From assembly GCA_963678675.1 (NCBI GenBank), contig OY783195.1, positions 18,569,342 to 18,633,341 of the forward strand: a stretch of 64,000 nucleotides of DNA, given 5' to 3'. Both the position numbers and the translations under genes were made by a program. This DNA comes from Xiphydria camelus. Lineage: Eukaryota > Arthropoda > Insecta > Hymenoptera > Xiphydriidae. The first letter of the stretch is position 1. Every line of letters begins with the position of its first letter. Of the stretch, positions 11,563-24,330 are shown one piece after another. The notes under the pieces were generated by a model that was given only the letters and a program-made list of their open reading frames with translations, made no database searches and had not been told where the DNA came from.

Positions 11563-12301
11563 CTTAAATAGATAGGTATAGGTACCCATCTCTACTCTCC
11601 CGAGGAAAAAGTCTACAGTTGATATTCCCAGTTCCTTCTTCTACCTGCGGGTATAGGCATCCAAAAGTTTTCGCAGGCCTGACATGCAAGGTTCATTCGC
11701 TCTCTTCTCCGGGGGCGAACCGGGTGGGAAAGTTTGATAAGCTCGTTTTTCCCGTGACACGGCTCTGCCTATTTAGCATGGTGTCAGGTTGGCTGCTTCC
11801 TGACGGGGGGCTTTTCAAGATTCGCGCGCCCTACCCGCGGGGTGAGAACTGATCGCGCTGTAAAATCATTTCGGTGTGAATATTACGGCTCCGAAGTAAG
11901 ATTGTTCCACCTGATGCATGGCGGGTGTAACAATTGAGAGCACCAGCTACGGCGCAGTAGACTGGCTCTGAATAAAAGCATCGTTACCTGTGAATATGTA
12001 CTCGTCGATAGTCGAATTCTACTTGCACCTCCTTGCACTACTTGCACCTCGATGATTGGTTATAACGATATGCAAGCAGCGTCCACCATTCATTCCGGGA
12101 GAAAGTTTCTAGTATTTGATAACCTGACTAAGGCGCTAGGGATCTTCTTTCGAAGCGTTTGCCGGGAACTGCACTCCATCGCAGCCAATCATACAGCGTT
12201 CTTGGGCCAATAGCATATATACCTACAGTCTACAAAGCGCTACATAGCTTACAATCCTATGACCTGCATCCTGAGACTCACTAGGTATGTATAGAATAGG
12301 T
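10930..12301. other. unassigned stretch with a TA microsatellite
   Basis: A (TA)n tract lies at 11525-11561. Short frames on both strands (11120-11308, 11619-11852) have no recognisable domain. No gene is supported. Confidence 0.3.
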
Positions 12302-12513
12302 ACGGTGTGTTTTCGAGGAAGCTTGACATAGGAGATCCATAAGTACGAAAGAAAATATGTGGCGAGTGCATAAGAGCCTCTCTGTCGCACAACCTCGAGC
12401 TGGGCAAGTCTAAGGAAATTATGCGACAGAGAGGCTCTTATGCACTCGCCATAATTATGTTCTCTCTCATACTTGTGTGTCTCCTATGTCAAGTTTCCTC
12501 GAAAACACCTCGT
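12302..12513. mobile_element. foldback element of about 212 bp
   Basis: The left arm (GTGTGTTTTCGAGGAAGCTT near 12305; GGCGAGTGCATAAGAGCC near 12361) is inverted at 12421-12510. The inner 29 bp of the arms are identical. The flanking duplication is unclear. Confidence 0.6.
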
Positions 12514-14093
12514 ATACGTTTCGCTAGCTCCGTGAGATTTACGGTTTCCTCGATCGCCGCTTCCGACTGCTGCGTTGTTTACACTGAAAGAAATTTATAC
12601 GTCACACTGAACTAAATATAGCTATGATAGTTATACTTTAAGGCTAAACTAGAAAGTATAGGTAATATAGCAATAATAAAGAGTAGGTAGGGGAGGAATG
12701 AGGAATACCGATCACCTAAGCGGAATTAGACCTAACAGTAAATTTTACCTCAAATTTGAAAACAAACAAGTGTAATAAGTCTTTAGAGTATCTATTTTCT
12801 GAATTTTTTGTTGAAATTTATATTAAATAATTTATTTTTAAGTTATAATCAATTAAATAAAATTATAACGTTGTCCGGCATTCTTCCACCTGTAGGAGAA
12901 TAACGGTTAAGCGTTTTACAATGCATTTTAAGGATGTTTCACCCCTATTGCAGAGGGGCTGTGGAGGTGGAAGGGAACAATACGATTTTCGTCAGTGTTC
13001 CAATCCTTGAACAAAAAAAAAAGATTCTTTAATAACCTCCTTGAAGTTATATTTCATGATATCGGTCGAGCCATTATTTTTCTGTAACTTTACTTTATTA
13101 AGTATCTGTATCCTTAAAGTGTGTCAAAAAAATTATAGAAAAATATATTTTAATTATGTTTAAAATATTGAAGCGGTCGGGAACAGCGGCAACGTCGCCC
13201 CATGGAATGTTATAGAGAAGTGTGGTGGCACAAGTTGGTAATATTGCCTCACTAGAGCTTACTAGTTAAAACCCCGAATTGTTAACAACATCCAACAAAA
13301 ATAATATAAATTATAGTGGAAAGTGCTGTTTAAATGTATAAACATTAATCATTGCGATTAATAATTTTCACAAAACGTGAGCTCTCCGTATATGCTACAC
13401 AGAAGATGTAACGCTTTTAACTCCAACTTTTGCCACTAGAGCGCATGACGGTACCCATGCACGACCCCCCGAAAGCGAGCCCCATCTTCCCACCATACCT
13501 CGTTCTACGACATGAACACAATCTGAAAAATCCGAGGATTAAAGCCGAATGACACATACTATTTTTCCTCACGAATGCCCATTTCATCGCCTTCTTCATC
13601 GCTGTTCGGGATAATGACGCTTTTCCTCTCCATATTTTGATTTTACACTTATAGGTTCGGTATACTCTCGTGCGTCCGTCAGTCGACTCGAATGAATCGA
13701 TTTGATATGGTTTTCACGTTGCGATCGTCAATTTGAAAAAGACCCACTTCGGACTAACATAAGCAATCGCGCCAATCAGAGTGCAACTGTGTCAGCTGAC
13801 GAAGTGAGATAGCTATACTCTGTTCATTTCACGTTCCGTTACTGCGACTAAGTATTTGCGTCAGTCCGAGTAAAGTGATTTTAATACTCTACACGGACTC
13901 CTAGTCGGTGTCACACGGGGAAAACGCCATCTTGCGGTCTAAAAGTAGACTGGAAAAGGCCTCGAAATGGGCATGAGTGAGGAAAATATATTTTTGTGTA
14001 TTCCACTTTCTCTTGTTTGCTAATTGTATCCTCTGAGCAGAGACGAATACCCCCATTGTATAAAAAATGGACAAGAACTCCGAAAGCTCGTCT
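12514..14093. other. unassigned stretch
   Basis: No gene recognised. The sequence near 12683 (TAGGGGAGGAATGAGGAATA) resembles the G-rich left ends of the TA elements at 7015 and 16367, but I found no matching right end. Confidence 0.25.
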
Positions 14094-14097
14094 TTAA

Positions 14098-14180
14098 CAC
14101 GTTCAATACCCCCTATAGTGGCCGTGGTACATTCTCAGAATACTACGTGGCCACTATAGTGGCCGGTCGTAATGAACGTG
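14098..14180. mobile_element. minimal piggyBac-like MITE (83 bp, TTAA flanks)
   Basis: CACGTTCA at the left end is matched by TGAACGTG at the right, and both sides carry TTAA (14094-14097, 14181-14184), the signature target of piggyBac-type transposases. Inside, CTATAGTGGCC and GGCCACTATAG form a second inverted pair. It is non-coding. Confidence 0.6.
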
Positions 14181-14184
14181 TTAA

Positions 14185-14551
14185 GGTAAGTCAACAATGC
14201 TGATTTCGAAAAAAGTGATTTAAAAAATTCTATCTTTACCACCTGAGCAGGAAAAAATAGACAAAAGTTCCGAAACTCCTGGAGCCACTTTGATACAAAT
14301 AATTTTCTTCCACTTGGAACTTGACATTGGAGCTCCTTAAGACCGGACTTCGTTTCTCAGACTTCATATTTTGAATCGCTGTTACCGATGCTTGCTTAAA
14401 AACTTACATCCCTCCTTTAATTTTCTGAAAAGAGCCAATCGTATCTCTTAATTCCTTCCTATCTTTATTTAAATCTACCTTTAGGATAGCATTTCTAGTC
14501 CAGTCTGTGCAATCCGTATTGCGGTCATTTTTTAAATGTGTATAATATATA
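14185..14551. other. unassigned stretch
   Basis: I see no gene or clear repeat. Confidence 0.25.
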
Positions 14552-14553
14552 TA

Positions 14554-14765
14554 CACCCAGGGGGACACGGCATCTGTCGCTGGTGACTTTTTTAAACGTT
14601 ATTTTTAAACGTACTAACCAATGAATAATTAATTCTCATGCGCTCATTAGCTACGGTGGCGTCTACTCTCGTTAATGAAAGCATGAGGATTATTAATTAT
14701 TGGTTAGTACGTTTAAAAATAACGTTTAAAAAAGTCACCAGCGGCAGATACCGTGTCCCCGGGTG
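14554..14765. mobile_element. CACCC..GGGTG MITE, copy 1 (TA flanks)
   Basis: The ends CACCCAGGGG and CCCCGGGTG are flanked by TA (14552-14553, 14766-14767). Inner arms of about 80 bp (GTGACTTTTTTAAACGTTAT and its inverse) fold back on each other. A second copy lies at 25133-25347. Confidence 0.75.
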
Positions 14766-14767
14766 TA

Positions 14768-15227
14768 CATATATTACTTTCAACAAATACATCATAAAAA
14801 GTAAATACTTTCAATACTATATTGAATACCTTGAAGTACCTAAATATACATGAAACGTATAGGTAAGAATATTTCTAGAAATCTTAGTTTAAGATTGGTA
14901 TTATTCTCAAGTTTATCTATATATTTGTAATACCATAATACTTAGGAATCTTGAAGCTTCATGTATATAGATGACATTAAGCTATAATATTTATGTATGC
15001 AGAGATTGAAAGTGACTTTTGGCCACTTTTTCGATAATTTATCCCACTGTGCACAGGGGAAACGTCCTTACGATTGTACGCGGTGACGGACGTTCGCACA
15101 TTATATCTATCACATACATAAGAGGTCGAGTCCAGCTAGTCGAGTCGTGTTGTAGCGCTCCAGCGTCTTCAGGTACAATAAATATTCCTATATGCGCGGG
15201 CATACGTCATGCGACCCCTCGGTAGCG
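14768..15227. other. unassigned AT-rich stretch
   Basis: I see no gene. Short frames at 14638-14853 and 15019-15225 are not supported by any domain. Confidence 0.25.
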
Positions 15228-16330
15228 CTATACCGTTACTTCGCCTCGCCGGAACGTGCGAACGACCGGCCAAAGTCGAAACTTTCGAAACGCCGTTCCC
15301 CACGCACGCGAGAGTGTCGTAACGTTCCTTGAGAAGGATCGGGGAAATGGGATCCGAGAGATTTCCGGCGATGACCCGATGTCAATTTGCTTCGACGTTT
15401 GAAACGGCTTTCGGGGACAAACAAGCCAGAAGAAACTGGCGACGCTTGGGAAGTGCCGTCGAAAATAAGATTTGCCGAGTGTGTTTCTGTCGGTTGTGTC
15501 TCGGAATATGAGTGTTTCTGCGCGTAATCGTTTCGGGGAGAAGCCGCTCTCTTCTCGCCGTACGCGGGCAAACTCGTTTACCTGCCACACGAAAATCGCG
15601 CACGGTGTATTTGTATGTGTGCTTTGATGTTGCCCGTTTTCATCATTCGTATTTTCAAAATCAAACTCGCACGTTGTCGCCGTCGCTTAAATTCGCATAA
15701 TAAGAGCAATAAGGCGAGGCAGAAATGTTATTTCAAATGGGAAACATTTAAAGCGACGGAGATGGCTTATCACCGCTTATGGTAGGTATATAAGTCCAGA
15801 GTTCGAGGATCAGCCAACGAGGGACCGCTGAACACGGTCGAATATAGACCGGAGTTTTGAGGTTTCCCGAGGGGTTGTGGACGACGGGTCATTTCCACCC
15901 CGGGACGTCAGCTGCTTCCTGCAGACTCGACCGCTTTTCCCGCGTACTAGAAGCGCCGCCGTCTCTTCACCCTTCGCCTCTGCACCATCGTTCATGAAAC
16001 GATTTTACGCGAGTAAAGGAGGGGCGCAAGGGAGATTTCGATCGGTTCGGAATTTGAGAGGTACTGCAATTTCGAGAAACTCGGGGGAACATCACCGATA
16101 AAGCCACTAGAGGAGAAGAGAAAAGAATGTAGAGGAGCGAGTAGGGTGGAAGAGAAATCCATATATGATAATCAACAAGCTCGATCTCAGACCTTCTGGA
16201 GAGCCTCAGGCCCGCCTTTCGTGTTTCTTTACCAAGGATTGGCAAGAAAGCTTCGCATTTTCACAATAAGCACGACCGATCATTGCCTTCAGCCGCCAAT
16301 CTCGGTTCTTTGCTCTCCACCGAACTAGCT
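15228..16330. other. GC-richer block with overlapping open frames
   Basis: Base composition rises above the surroundings, and open frames of 60-120 codons overlap on both strands (for example 15228-15590 minus, 15877-16101 plus). That is what stop-codon depletion in GC-rich DNA gives. No domain is recognised and no splice structure could be assigned. A promoter or first exon of a host gene would look like this, but nothing here proves it. Confidence 0.25.
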
Positions 16331-16752
16331 CCCCTGTTCTGAAAAATATCCGTGAATCTATAGGTAGGGTATAGTAGGGCTAAGAGGGCCGGAGGTAAAA
16401 AGTGCCATTCGATAGATTTTCATAAATAAACCGTTTCGTTTATTTGCAATCAGAATTCTCTAGTAGCTATAGCACACGGAGACTATGTCTACGTAACACA
16501 ATTATCAAATAGTAAATTATTTTTGAAGTGAAACTTCTTTGCTGAGGGGACTAAAAGCGCGGTATGCAACGAAAATTCCTCAAAAACCGTAACGAAACCC
16601 ATACACTCCAGCGCTACCGTACGTGCCTCACTCATACACCGACATCGACCCTGCCCCATTCGGCCCTTCGCAAACAACGCTACGCAGGTATCCGATACTC
16701 GACGAGTGTACACACCCCACGCGACGCGACTTTCGTCGGTGATGCTATAAGG

Positions 16753-18938
16753 TCCAGATACACATGCTAGTAAAAAAGCATGCTTATGAGCATGCTTAAA
16801 AGAAGCATGCTCTTTTAACTGCTACACTTGCTCGATATGAGCATGCTACTTTTAAGCATGCTTCTAAATAAGCATGCTTAAAGCAAGCACTCGCATACAC
16901 ATGCTATTGACTAGGAGGCTGTCTGTAGCAGGCAGGCTGTAATTCGTGAAAAACTGCAACTGGCGAATATTTGTTATCGCGCTCAAAGATAAAAGAGGAA
17001 ATATAATTTGTAATGTATGTCACATTCTGAGAAACAGCGATTAAATTTTTATCACGGTAAAATTTGGAAGTAAAATTCCTTGATTTTGTTTATGATTTTC
17101 TAGAAATTTGTCAGTTTAGCGATTACTTTGTTCGCTCGATCAAAGTTACTTCATATACTGAGAAAAGAGTTTATTTGCAGTTAATAAATGTATAATTGAA
17201 TACGGCGGAAAAAATATTTTGTTACGACAAGTAGGTAGATATAATATTAATTATTACAATGTCTCTTTTATTCAAACAAAAATAGAGTAATAGCTAATGA
17301 ATATTTACTTGGCCCAAAGAAACATTTTTTTCGCCATAATCAAGTACTCTGAGGGAAGAAGTCTAGTTAAATACAAACCTAAGATAAAAATTTATTTAAG
17401 ATAAATAGACATTTATTTACATCGAATAAAAGTTTATTTACATTAAATTAATATTTTGCATATCTTTTTAATCGAGTACGAACCTAGTAGAACATTTATC
17501 TAATTCACAAATAGAGTCTTATTCAATGAGAATAAATTCCTTTTCATCTCAAATAAAATTTTTATTATGTTCAACGTCTAGTTGAACGTGTGTCTAACGA
17601 CGGAACACGACTAGACGCGACGGATATGAGCATGCTTATTAGCAAACACCGTCTACACTTGCTCATAAGCGTTCCCCTTTTCACCCCCGCCTCAGGAAGT
17701 AAGGTCCAGATACACATGCTAGTTTCGAGCACGCAAGCATGCTTTTTTCCAGGAAGTGCTCCTAGTAGCATGTGTATCCAAGTCTTGCTCGTTTCGAGCA
17801 TGCTTAAAATAAGCATGCTCACAAATCGACCGACGGTTGATTTTCGAGCATGCTTCCTGAGGCGGGGGTGAAAAGGGGAACGCTTATGAGCAAGTGTAGA
17901 CGGTGTTTGCTAATAAGCATGCTCATATCCGTCGCGTCTAGTCGTGTTCCATCGTGTCTAGTTGAACCTAATAAAAATTTTATTTGAGATGAAAAGGAAT
18001 TTATTCTCATTGAATAAGACTCTATTTGAATTAGATAAATGTTCTACTAGGTTCGTACTCGATTAAAAAGATATGCAAAACATTAATTTAATGTAAATAA
18101 ACTTTTATTCGATGTAAATAAATGTCTATTTATCTCAAATAAATGTTTGTCTTATAGGTTTGTATTTAACTAGACCTCTTCCCTCAGAGTACTTGATTAT
18201 GGCGAAAATAATGTTTTTTTGGGCAAAGTAAATATTCATTAGCTATTACTCTATTTTTGTTTGAATGAAAGAGACATTGTAATAATTAATATTATATCTA
18301 CCTACTTGTCGTAACAAAATATTTTTTCCGCCGTAATCAGTTATACATTTATTAACTGCAAATAAACTCTTTTCTTAGTATATGAAGTAACTTTGATCGA
18401 GCGAACAAAGTAATCGCTAAACTGACAAATTTCTAGAAAATCATAAACAGAATCAAGGAATTTTACTTCAAAATTTAACCGTGATAAAAATTTAATCGCT
18501 GTTTCTCAGAATGTGACATACATTACAAATTATATTTCCTCTTTTATCTTTGAGCGCGATAACAAATATTCGCCAATTGGAGTTTTTCACGAATTACAGC
18601 CTACCTGCTACAGACAGCCTCCTAGTAAATAGCATGTGTAACCGAGTGCTTCCTTTAAGCATGCTTATTTAGAAGCATGCTTAAAAGTAGCATGCTCATA
18701 TCGAGCAAGTGTAGCAGTTAAAAGAGCATGCTTCTTTTAAGCATGCTCATAAGCATGCTTTTTTACTAGCATGTGTATCTGGACTTTTATGCTCGAAAAT
18801 CAACCGTCGGTCGATTTGTGAGCATGCTTATTTTAAGCATGCTCGAAACGAGCAAGACTTGGATACACATGCTACTAGGAGCACTTCCTGGAAAAAAGCA
18901 TGCTTGCATGCTCGAAACTAGCATGTGTATCTCTGGAC
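16753..18938. repeat. complex foldback rich in GCATGC palindromes
   Basis: The termini read GGTCCAGATACACATGCTAG, with the inverse (imperfect, one CT inserted) at the right end. Arms of roughly 1 kb (16753-17700 and 17845-18780) are inverse copies. The central block 17701-17855 is repeated inverted at 18780-18938. The palindrome GCATGC, usually within AAGCATGCTT or GAGCATGCTT, occurs more than 20 times. Frames inside (17571-18010, 18773-19135) simply translate these repeats. Confidence 0.7.
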
Positions 18939-19020
18939 CTATATACATATTATACTCCCGCGACCGGCATGCTCAAGTGGCCGATACTCGCGTCGCCGAG
19001 ACTGTTCCGTCGTACAATTA

Positions 19021-19462
19021 TGTTTTCTTTTATTTTACAACGATCTATTTTGTTGTTTGGCAATATGTTTATATGTACTCGAAAGAGCTCTTTCTGCTCT
19101 ACAAAACTGTTATAATTGTTATTTCGAATAATTAAATTTTTTATTATTTTTCTGGCTTAGAAATGGAATATCCAGGGGGCAAAAATCAGCAGTTTCGAAA
19201 TCTGATTTCCTTTGCTTTTCATCGAGGTCAAAAAACTGCCGTATACGGAGAAGGTGTTATAGGCGAGTCTTTGATAAAAAAGATGTCGAAAATTCTGATT
19301 TTTTCCTCCTGGATATTCCATTTCTAAGCCTGAAAAATAATAAAAAATTGTTATTCGAATAAACAATTATAACAGTTTTGTAGATCAGAAAGAGCTCTTT
19401 CGAATGAATATAAACACTTTGCGGGACAGCAAACAAATCGTTGTAAAATGAAAGAAAATAAA
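19021..19462. mobile_element. foldback element
   Basis: The arms are about 145 bp: AAAGAGCTCTTTC near 19081 and its inverse near 19390, and TTCTTTTATTTTACAACGAT with its inverse at the right end. A spacer of about 170 bp also partly folds back (AATATCCAGG / CCTGGATATT). Confidence 0.6.
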
Positions 19463-19879
19463 AGAAGACGCTACGAACTTATTTTCCAACCCAATAGCAT
19501 CGCGATCATAAATACTTCGTCAAACTAGGGTTCATCTCGCCATCAGCGAAGCAGTACATTTCGGCGAATCCAGGCTGCTAATGAGTTCGCAGTCCCGCAC
19601 CTTTCCTGAAAGGGTTAATTACTGGACGAATCGGAATGAACCTTTGCCGAAATATTCGGTTATCTATTGAAATCGTCATTTCTCTCCTTTACAAAGCTGA
19701 ATGCATTTCGAATGCATTCGAAATATAGCGGTATCTGCGAGAAGTGGTTCATTACAATTCGTTCGGTAATTAGCCTTCCGGGAAAGGTGCAGGACTGCAA
19801 ATACATAAGCAGTCCTCGTTTGCCGAAACGTACCACCCGAACTGCGTGCACTATAATGTGCACTATAATAGAATTTGTA

Positions 19880-20107
19880 ATGTATGTGAAATTCTGAGAA
19901 ACAGCGATTAAAGTTTTATCACTGTCAAATTTAGAAGTAAAATTCCTTGATTCCGTTTATGATTTTCTAGAAATTTGTCAGTTTAGTGAATACTTCGTTC
20001 GTTCGATCAAAGTTACTTCGTATACTGAGAAAAGAGTTTATTTCCAATTAATAGGTGTATACTTGATTATGGCGGAAAAAATATTTTGTTAGACCAAGTA
20101 AGTAAAT
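19880..20107 (+). repeat. third copy of the inner segment of the GCATGC foldback
   Basis: It is closely similar to 17000-17240 and, inverted, to 18300-18530 (it shares TTCTGAGAAACAGCGATTAA and TGATTTTCTAGAAATTTGTC), but it lacks the GCATGC part. The segment therefore existed as, or moved as, a separate unit. Confidence 0.6.
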
Positions 20108-20180
20108 ATACTGGGTGATTCTTTAATATTGCGACAAACTTCAAGGATGGGTTCCTTGGATGAAAATAAGAAAAGAAAAA

Positions 20181-20397
20181 CAAAAAAACGTGTGGCCGCC
20201 ACACGCGGAAGAAGTGAAACTTCGATACCAGTTTCTCTGAATTTGATTCCGGTGGTATTAGTTTCAATTGGCTCTACGAAGAAGCATTGTAGAAGACTTG
20301 TATAGAGCCAATTGAAATTAATACCATCGAAATGAAATTCAGAGAAACTGGTATCGAAGTTTCACTTCTTCCGCGTGTGGCGGCCACACGTTTTTTA
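20181..20397. mobile_element. foldback element with CGTGTGGC ends
   Basis: Two arms of about 100 bp (AACGTGTGGCCGCCACACGC ... TTGGCTCTA and inverse) surround a spacer of about 30 bp. They differ at only a few positions. Confidence 0.65.
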
Positions 20398-20621
20398 AAG
20401 AACAGCCGAATGGTACTTTTTACCCCGCGGAACTTTTAGCTCCACTCTACCATATCATGAATTGATCCTATTCGATATAATAATGTGAACCACGCATTAT
20501 TAAGCAATTTTAAAGTATAAATCTCAACTCTACAAACATACATAACAAAAATGCAGAACTATCTTTCAAAGTTATTAAAGGTGTATAGGTACATAGGGTA
20601 TATTATTCATTATTCGAAATA

Positions 20622-20875
20622 ATTAGATCGTGTTATGCAATAGGGATCCAAGCCACAAACTATTAAAGTTTAAGTTAGTCGCATTATTAAGTCAGTAACA
20701 TATTCTGCCACCTATTGATTATCAGTATAACTAAAGCTTACTTCAATTTGAATGTATTTTAAAAAAACGACAAATATAATAATTACGAATAAAACAAACA
20801 AAAATAAATAAAACAGTCATTTTCTTGGATCATCATCAGCGTTGGTTGGATCCCTTTTGCATAACACGATCCAAT
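20622..20875. mobile_element. short TIR element
   Basis: ATTAGATCGTGTTATGCAAT at the left is inverted at the right (TTTTGCATAACACGATCCAA). The arms are about 30 bp and the interior AT-rich. Confidence 0.5.
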
Positions 20876-22813
20876 TTTGAGTATGACGCGAGATGGCATA
20901 ATGGGGTTTCTCTTACTACAAAGAGATACTCTTAACTGAAATTTTTCTCTGCCAAATTTATGTGAAACCTCTGCTAAACCTCTGCGTAAAACCCTACCGA
21001 GAGTCTGCTATTTTTCCGCAGAAGTTTCCATTTCAAGAGTTCGCACAGAAATGGTAAAATAATTTTTGAATTACTTTGCAGGCTTCGCTAGCTTTGCCGA
21101 AATATCTGCCGGTTCTGCCAAAATCTTTACTTGCTCTACCAACCTAGATAAGATTCGATATATTATAAAATGCATATATGTACACACAGAATCCATAATA
21201 CGACAAAAATATCGTGTATATTCCATATACCAATATACAATATTTATTTATGTATATTCATTCATGGATGTATTCACTGTATACTATGATGTATCTCTTA
21301 CAATTAATATAAATACTTCGTGACATGTTATTAGGGTTTATACGTTTCACAGCAGTGATACTCATCGAAAAAGTGTTTAAAACATAGTGATTTCTTGCAC
21401 CAAGAACACCTTACTATTGCTACTTCCGTACAGCTTTCAATTTCACATTTCGGTAGAGACGAATCCCCAAATGTAAAAGGAACAGGATTGTCAAATTATT
21501 CTGGTTTTTCATTTATATAATTGCTTTCGAACCAAGCATATCGAAACAAGTTTTGATACCGTGGCGAAGATAATTGATTATGAACTAACGATTGCAGTTT
21601 AATTATCGACTCTCCCTTTTCGGTGATGCTATCACGGTTGAAGATTCAACTCCCTTTATAAAACCTTTAAATTTTCTCCGTTTCGCCATATCTATCACTG
21701 TTTCAGAGATATTTGCGCAAGATCATTGTTCAATTAAATAAATAACGGAATCGCGATGTTTTATGAATAGTCACAATTATCACGGCAAAAAGTTCGATCC
21801 CCTTGAAAACTTCTAACTTTTCTCAGTTTTGTTGTATCTCGTACCGTTTCCGAGATATTTGCAAAAGTTTATTCTTTAAATAAATGGTTAAACATTTTAT
21901 TGACTAGCTATGTGCGATAATACCATCACGGCAGAAAGTTCAAGCCCCTATACGATATCTCCAAATTGTATCCGTTTCGCCGTATCTCTCACCAGATCTT
22001 TCACCGTTTTCGAGATATTTACATAAATTCATTCTTTAAATGAATTATCAATTCAAGCTGATTGGTAATACCTTCATTGTTGAAAATTCAAAAATATTAA
22101 TAACTCATTTCATCTGACAGTCTTTCCAAATCTCTCGATGTCTGCTTATTATTATTATTATCTTCATATTCTTAATTTTAACTTTTTACGTCAATGTCCA
22201 AAACAACGAAATAAATGAACACTATATACATTTATTTCCTTGGCTACTTATACGTATATTAGCTACAAATATTTCGAATTAAGGAGTTTGGGGAGTAGTC
22301 AAAATGATGTAAAAAATTTGAAAAAATTATCAAATAATTATGGAATTATTCTAATGACTGTAATTTTTTCAGATCTTTCATGTGTACTGTTTTCGAAAAA
22401 AAAAAAAAATTTAATTTCTTTTCTAACTTCATCTGAACTTCATGCTACACATATAATACTTTACCAATGCTAAAGTTATTCAACATTTATTTAAAATATT
22501 CTAAAATGTATTATTTCATCAAATTTTGATTAATTATTGTTAAAATAATGACAGTACTTACAGTTCTGCAATGCAGGGTCGATGAAAAAAATTCGATATT
22601 TTGAAAAGAAATAATGGTACATTTCTGAAAATATTAAACGTTATAGAACAATTAATCAACTTTAATTTGGTATTATTTTTAAACTCTTCCTGTGTTTCGT
22701 TGTCGAGAAATTAAATAAAGTAATAGGGAAAATGTCATTTGTAGAGAAAACGAATTTCTTGAGAAATGTGGCAACGTTGCAAACGCTATTTACCTTTCCA
22801 ACGTTTGGTTCTC
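20876..22813. other. AT-rich stretch with a dispersed repeat
   Basis: The sequence at about 20900-21150 (CTCTGCCAAATTTATG, TTTTTGAATTACTTTGCAGG) resembles 38750-38980 in inverse orientation, so it is a dispersed repeat. The rest (21330-22800) repeats phrases such as TTTCCGAGATATTTGC with variation (near 21700, 21850, 22010) but has no gene. Confidence 0.35.
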
Positions 22814-22816
22814 TTA

Positions 22817-22955
22817 GGCCCGGTTGTACAACATGCCGATATACTGCCCGATAGTGTTATCCTGCCGACAAGTCCGCTTTTGACGTATTTTGACTATAGC
22901 GTAAATCGGACTTGTCGGCAGGAATAACATTATCGGCATGTTGTACAACCGGCCC
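22817..22955. mobile_element. PIF/Harbinger-like MITE (TTA flanks)
   Basis: The ends GGCCCGGTTGTACAACATGC and its inverse (one mismatch near the tip) are flanked by TTA at 22814-22816 and 22956-22958. A three-base TTA duplication with GGSCCGGTTG-type tips fits PIF/Harbinger. It is 139 bp and non-coding. Confidence 0.65.
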
Positions 22956-22962
22956 TTAGTAG

Positions 22963-23205
22963 CAGAACACACGAGCCGCGAACGCGGCGGATGGCGGTCG
23001 CGTGGATGTTAATTTATTATAGGAATATACCTATGGCAGACACAACGCACTGGCATCCGCGTAACCGTACGCATCGGACGCGGCGAACGCGGAGACCGCG
23101 CGGACACTTTCATAGTGACCAACCATCCGCGGCGGTTTTCGCAAGAGCAATCCGCGCTTCCCCGCGGCACCGCTTCACCGCCATCCGCCGCGGTTCCTGC
23201 TCTTA
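22963..23205. repeat. GC-rich inverted repeat
   Basis: CGCGGCGGATGGCGGT on the left mirrors ACCGCCATCCGCCGCGG on the right. The open frames here (22991-23338 plus, 23009-23233 minus) come from this GC-rich block and show no domain. Confidence 0.4.
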
Positions 23206-23835
23206 CTTCTACTTGATTCACTGTTTTCGACATCGTGTTCGTCTCGCCGCCTTTCCTAACCTCACAATCCTAGCCTCGAAACTGCCGTTGTTTTCCTGTG
23301 CGAACTGTTGTCTATATACCGCCGTAGAGCTATCCTAATTTATACTTTTTCTATTTACCCTAGACATTTCCCCCTTTCCCTCACGCACTTACAATCCTTC
23401 TTTTCCACTCTAATCACTTTCCACGCATAAATTCTTTCTCGAAAATCGAGGTTAAGACAGGTTATAAACACACATCATAAGCACTAAAATCTAGTGCTCA
23501 ATGTAGCCAACTACTGCATTGAAAATTACCTCTGCCACATCATTGCCAGTAATCCGACGGATTTTCGATATTTTTTCATAAATTAGAGAGAACATTTTTA
23601 CATAATTATACATTTTCTAAATTATAAAAAAAATAATTGAGAGTGAAATAGACGTGAAAATAGTTTTTCCATTCATACTTATTATTAAAAAATAAGTATA
23701 TAAAATTATTACAAAAGTAAATAATACTTTTCAAGTTTTTCAGTTTCAGAGATTGAAAAATTGCAGGAGAACAATAGATTTCCCCTGCACCTCACCCCCG
23801 ATTACAATCCCTCCCCAACCTCCTCAACTGTCTAA
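23206..23835. other. unassigned stretch
   Basis: No gene recognised; it becomes strongly AT-rich after 23560. Confidence 0.25.
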
Positions 23836-24062
23836 CTTAAAAAAATAACCCATTAAAAATGTTGTCTAGAAAAACCCCAACGAAAATTGCACGCCATGTT
23901 TTGCCTCCCATCAAAAAAAATAATTCACAAAAAAATGATTGATATCCTAATATAGTGCCAAGTGTCTTTACCATGTATTGTTCAGTGTGGGTAATATAAG
24001 AGACGAAAAAGGGCGCGTGTGAGAACATCGACTAATCCTTCAGACATCTCCTGTCGCTTATC
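23836..24062 (+). repeat. left part of repeat S, interrupted by the next element
   Basis: It is similar to 26870-27110 and, inverted, to 29800-30010 (shared ATATAGTGCCAAG, CTTCRATTAATCCTTC, ACATCTCCTGTCGC). It resumes at 26395-26500 after the element 24063-26394, so the two parts were once contiguous. Confidence 0.6.
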
Positions 24063-24330
24063 CCGTGTGGAAATCTGCCCAAGTTGGCCCAATTAATAAT
24101 CGGGCGCCAATTAGGCCCCAATTGGGCGGCCCAATTTGAATAAAATATAATAAATCGAATAGATACAATTGTGTTTGCTTTATTTATGTACCGGAAGTAA
24201 AAATAAATCTGGAAATTTAGAACTTATTCCGAACTTTTAGTGACTGGAATTTGGGTCAGGTGATACGATGTAGTATTAGCGTTTAGTTGGGGGTACATTG
24301 GGTAGCTCAATCAGGCCCCAACTAAGAGCC

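Larger units (their letters stand above)
16367..20452. mobile_element. large TA-flanked TIR element (4.1 kb) with nested foldbacks
   Basis: The left end GGGTATAGTAGGGCTAAGAG, continuing to GGTAAAAAGTGCCATTCG, is matched by an inverted right end at 20403-20452 (CGAATGGTACTTTTTACC ... CTCTACCA). TA lies outside both ends (16365-16366, 20453-20454). The interior consists largely of foldbacks (16753-18938, 19021-19462, 20181-20397) and a third copy of a foldback segment (19880-20107). No transposase is recognised. The ends are imperfect, so insertion is old. Confidence 0.6.

Noticed and set aside
15228..16245. Genes in the GC-richer block
   Set aside because: Overlapping frames on both strands, none with a domain or clear splice structure.
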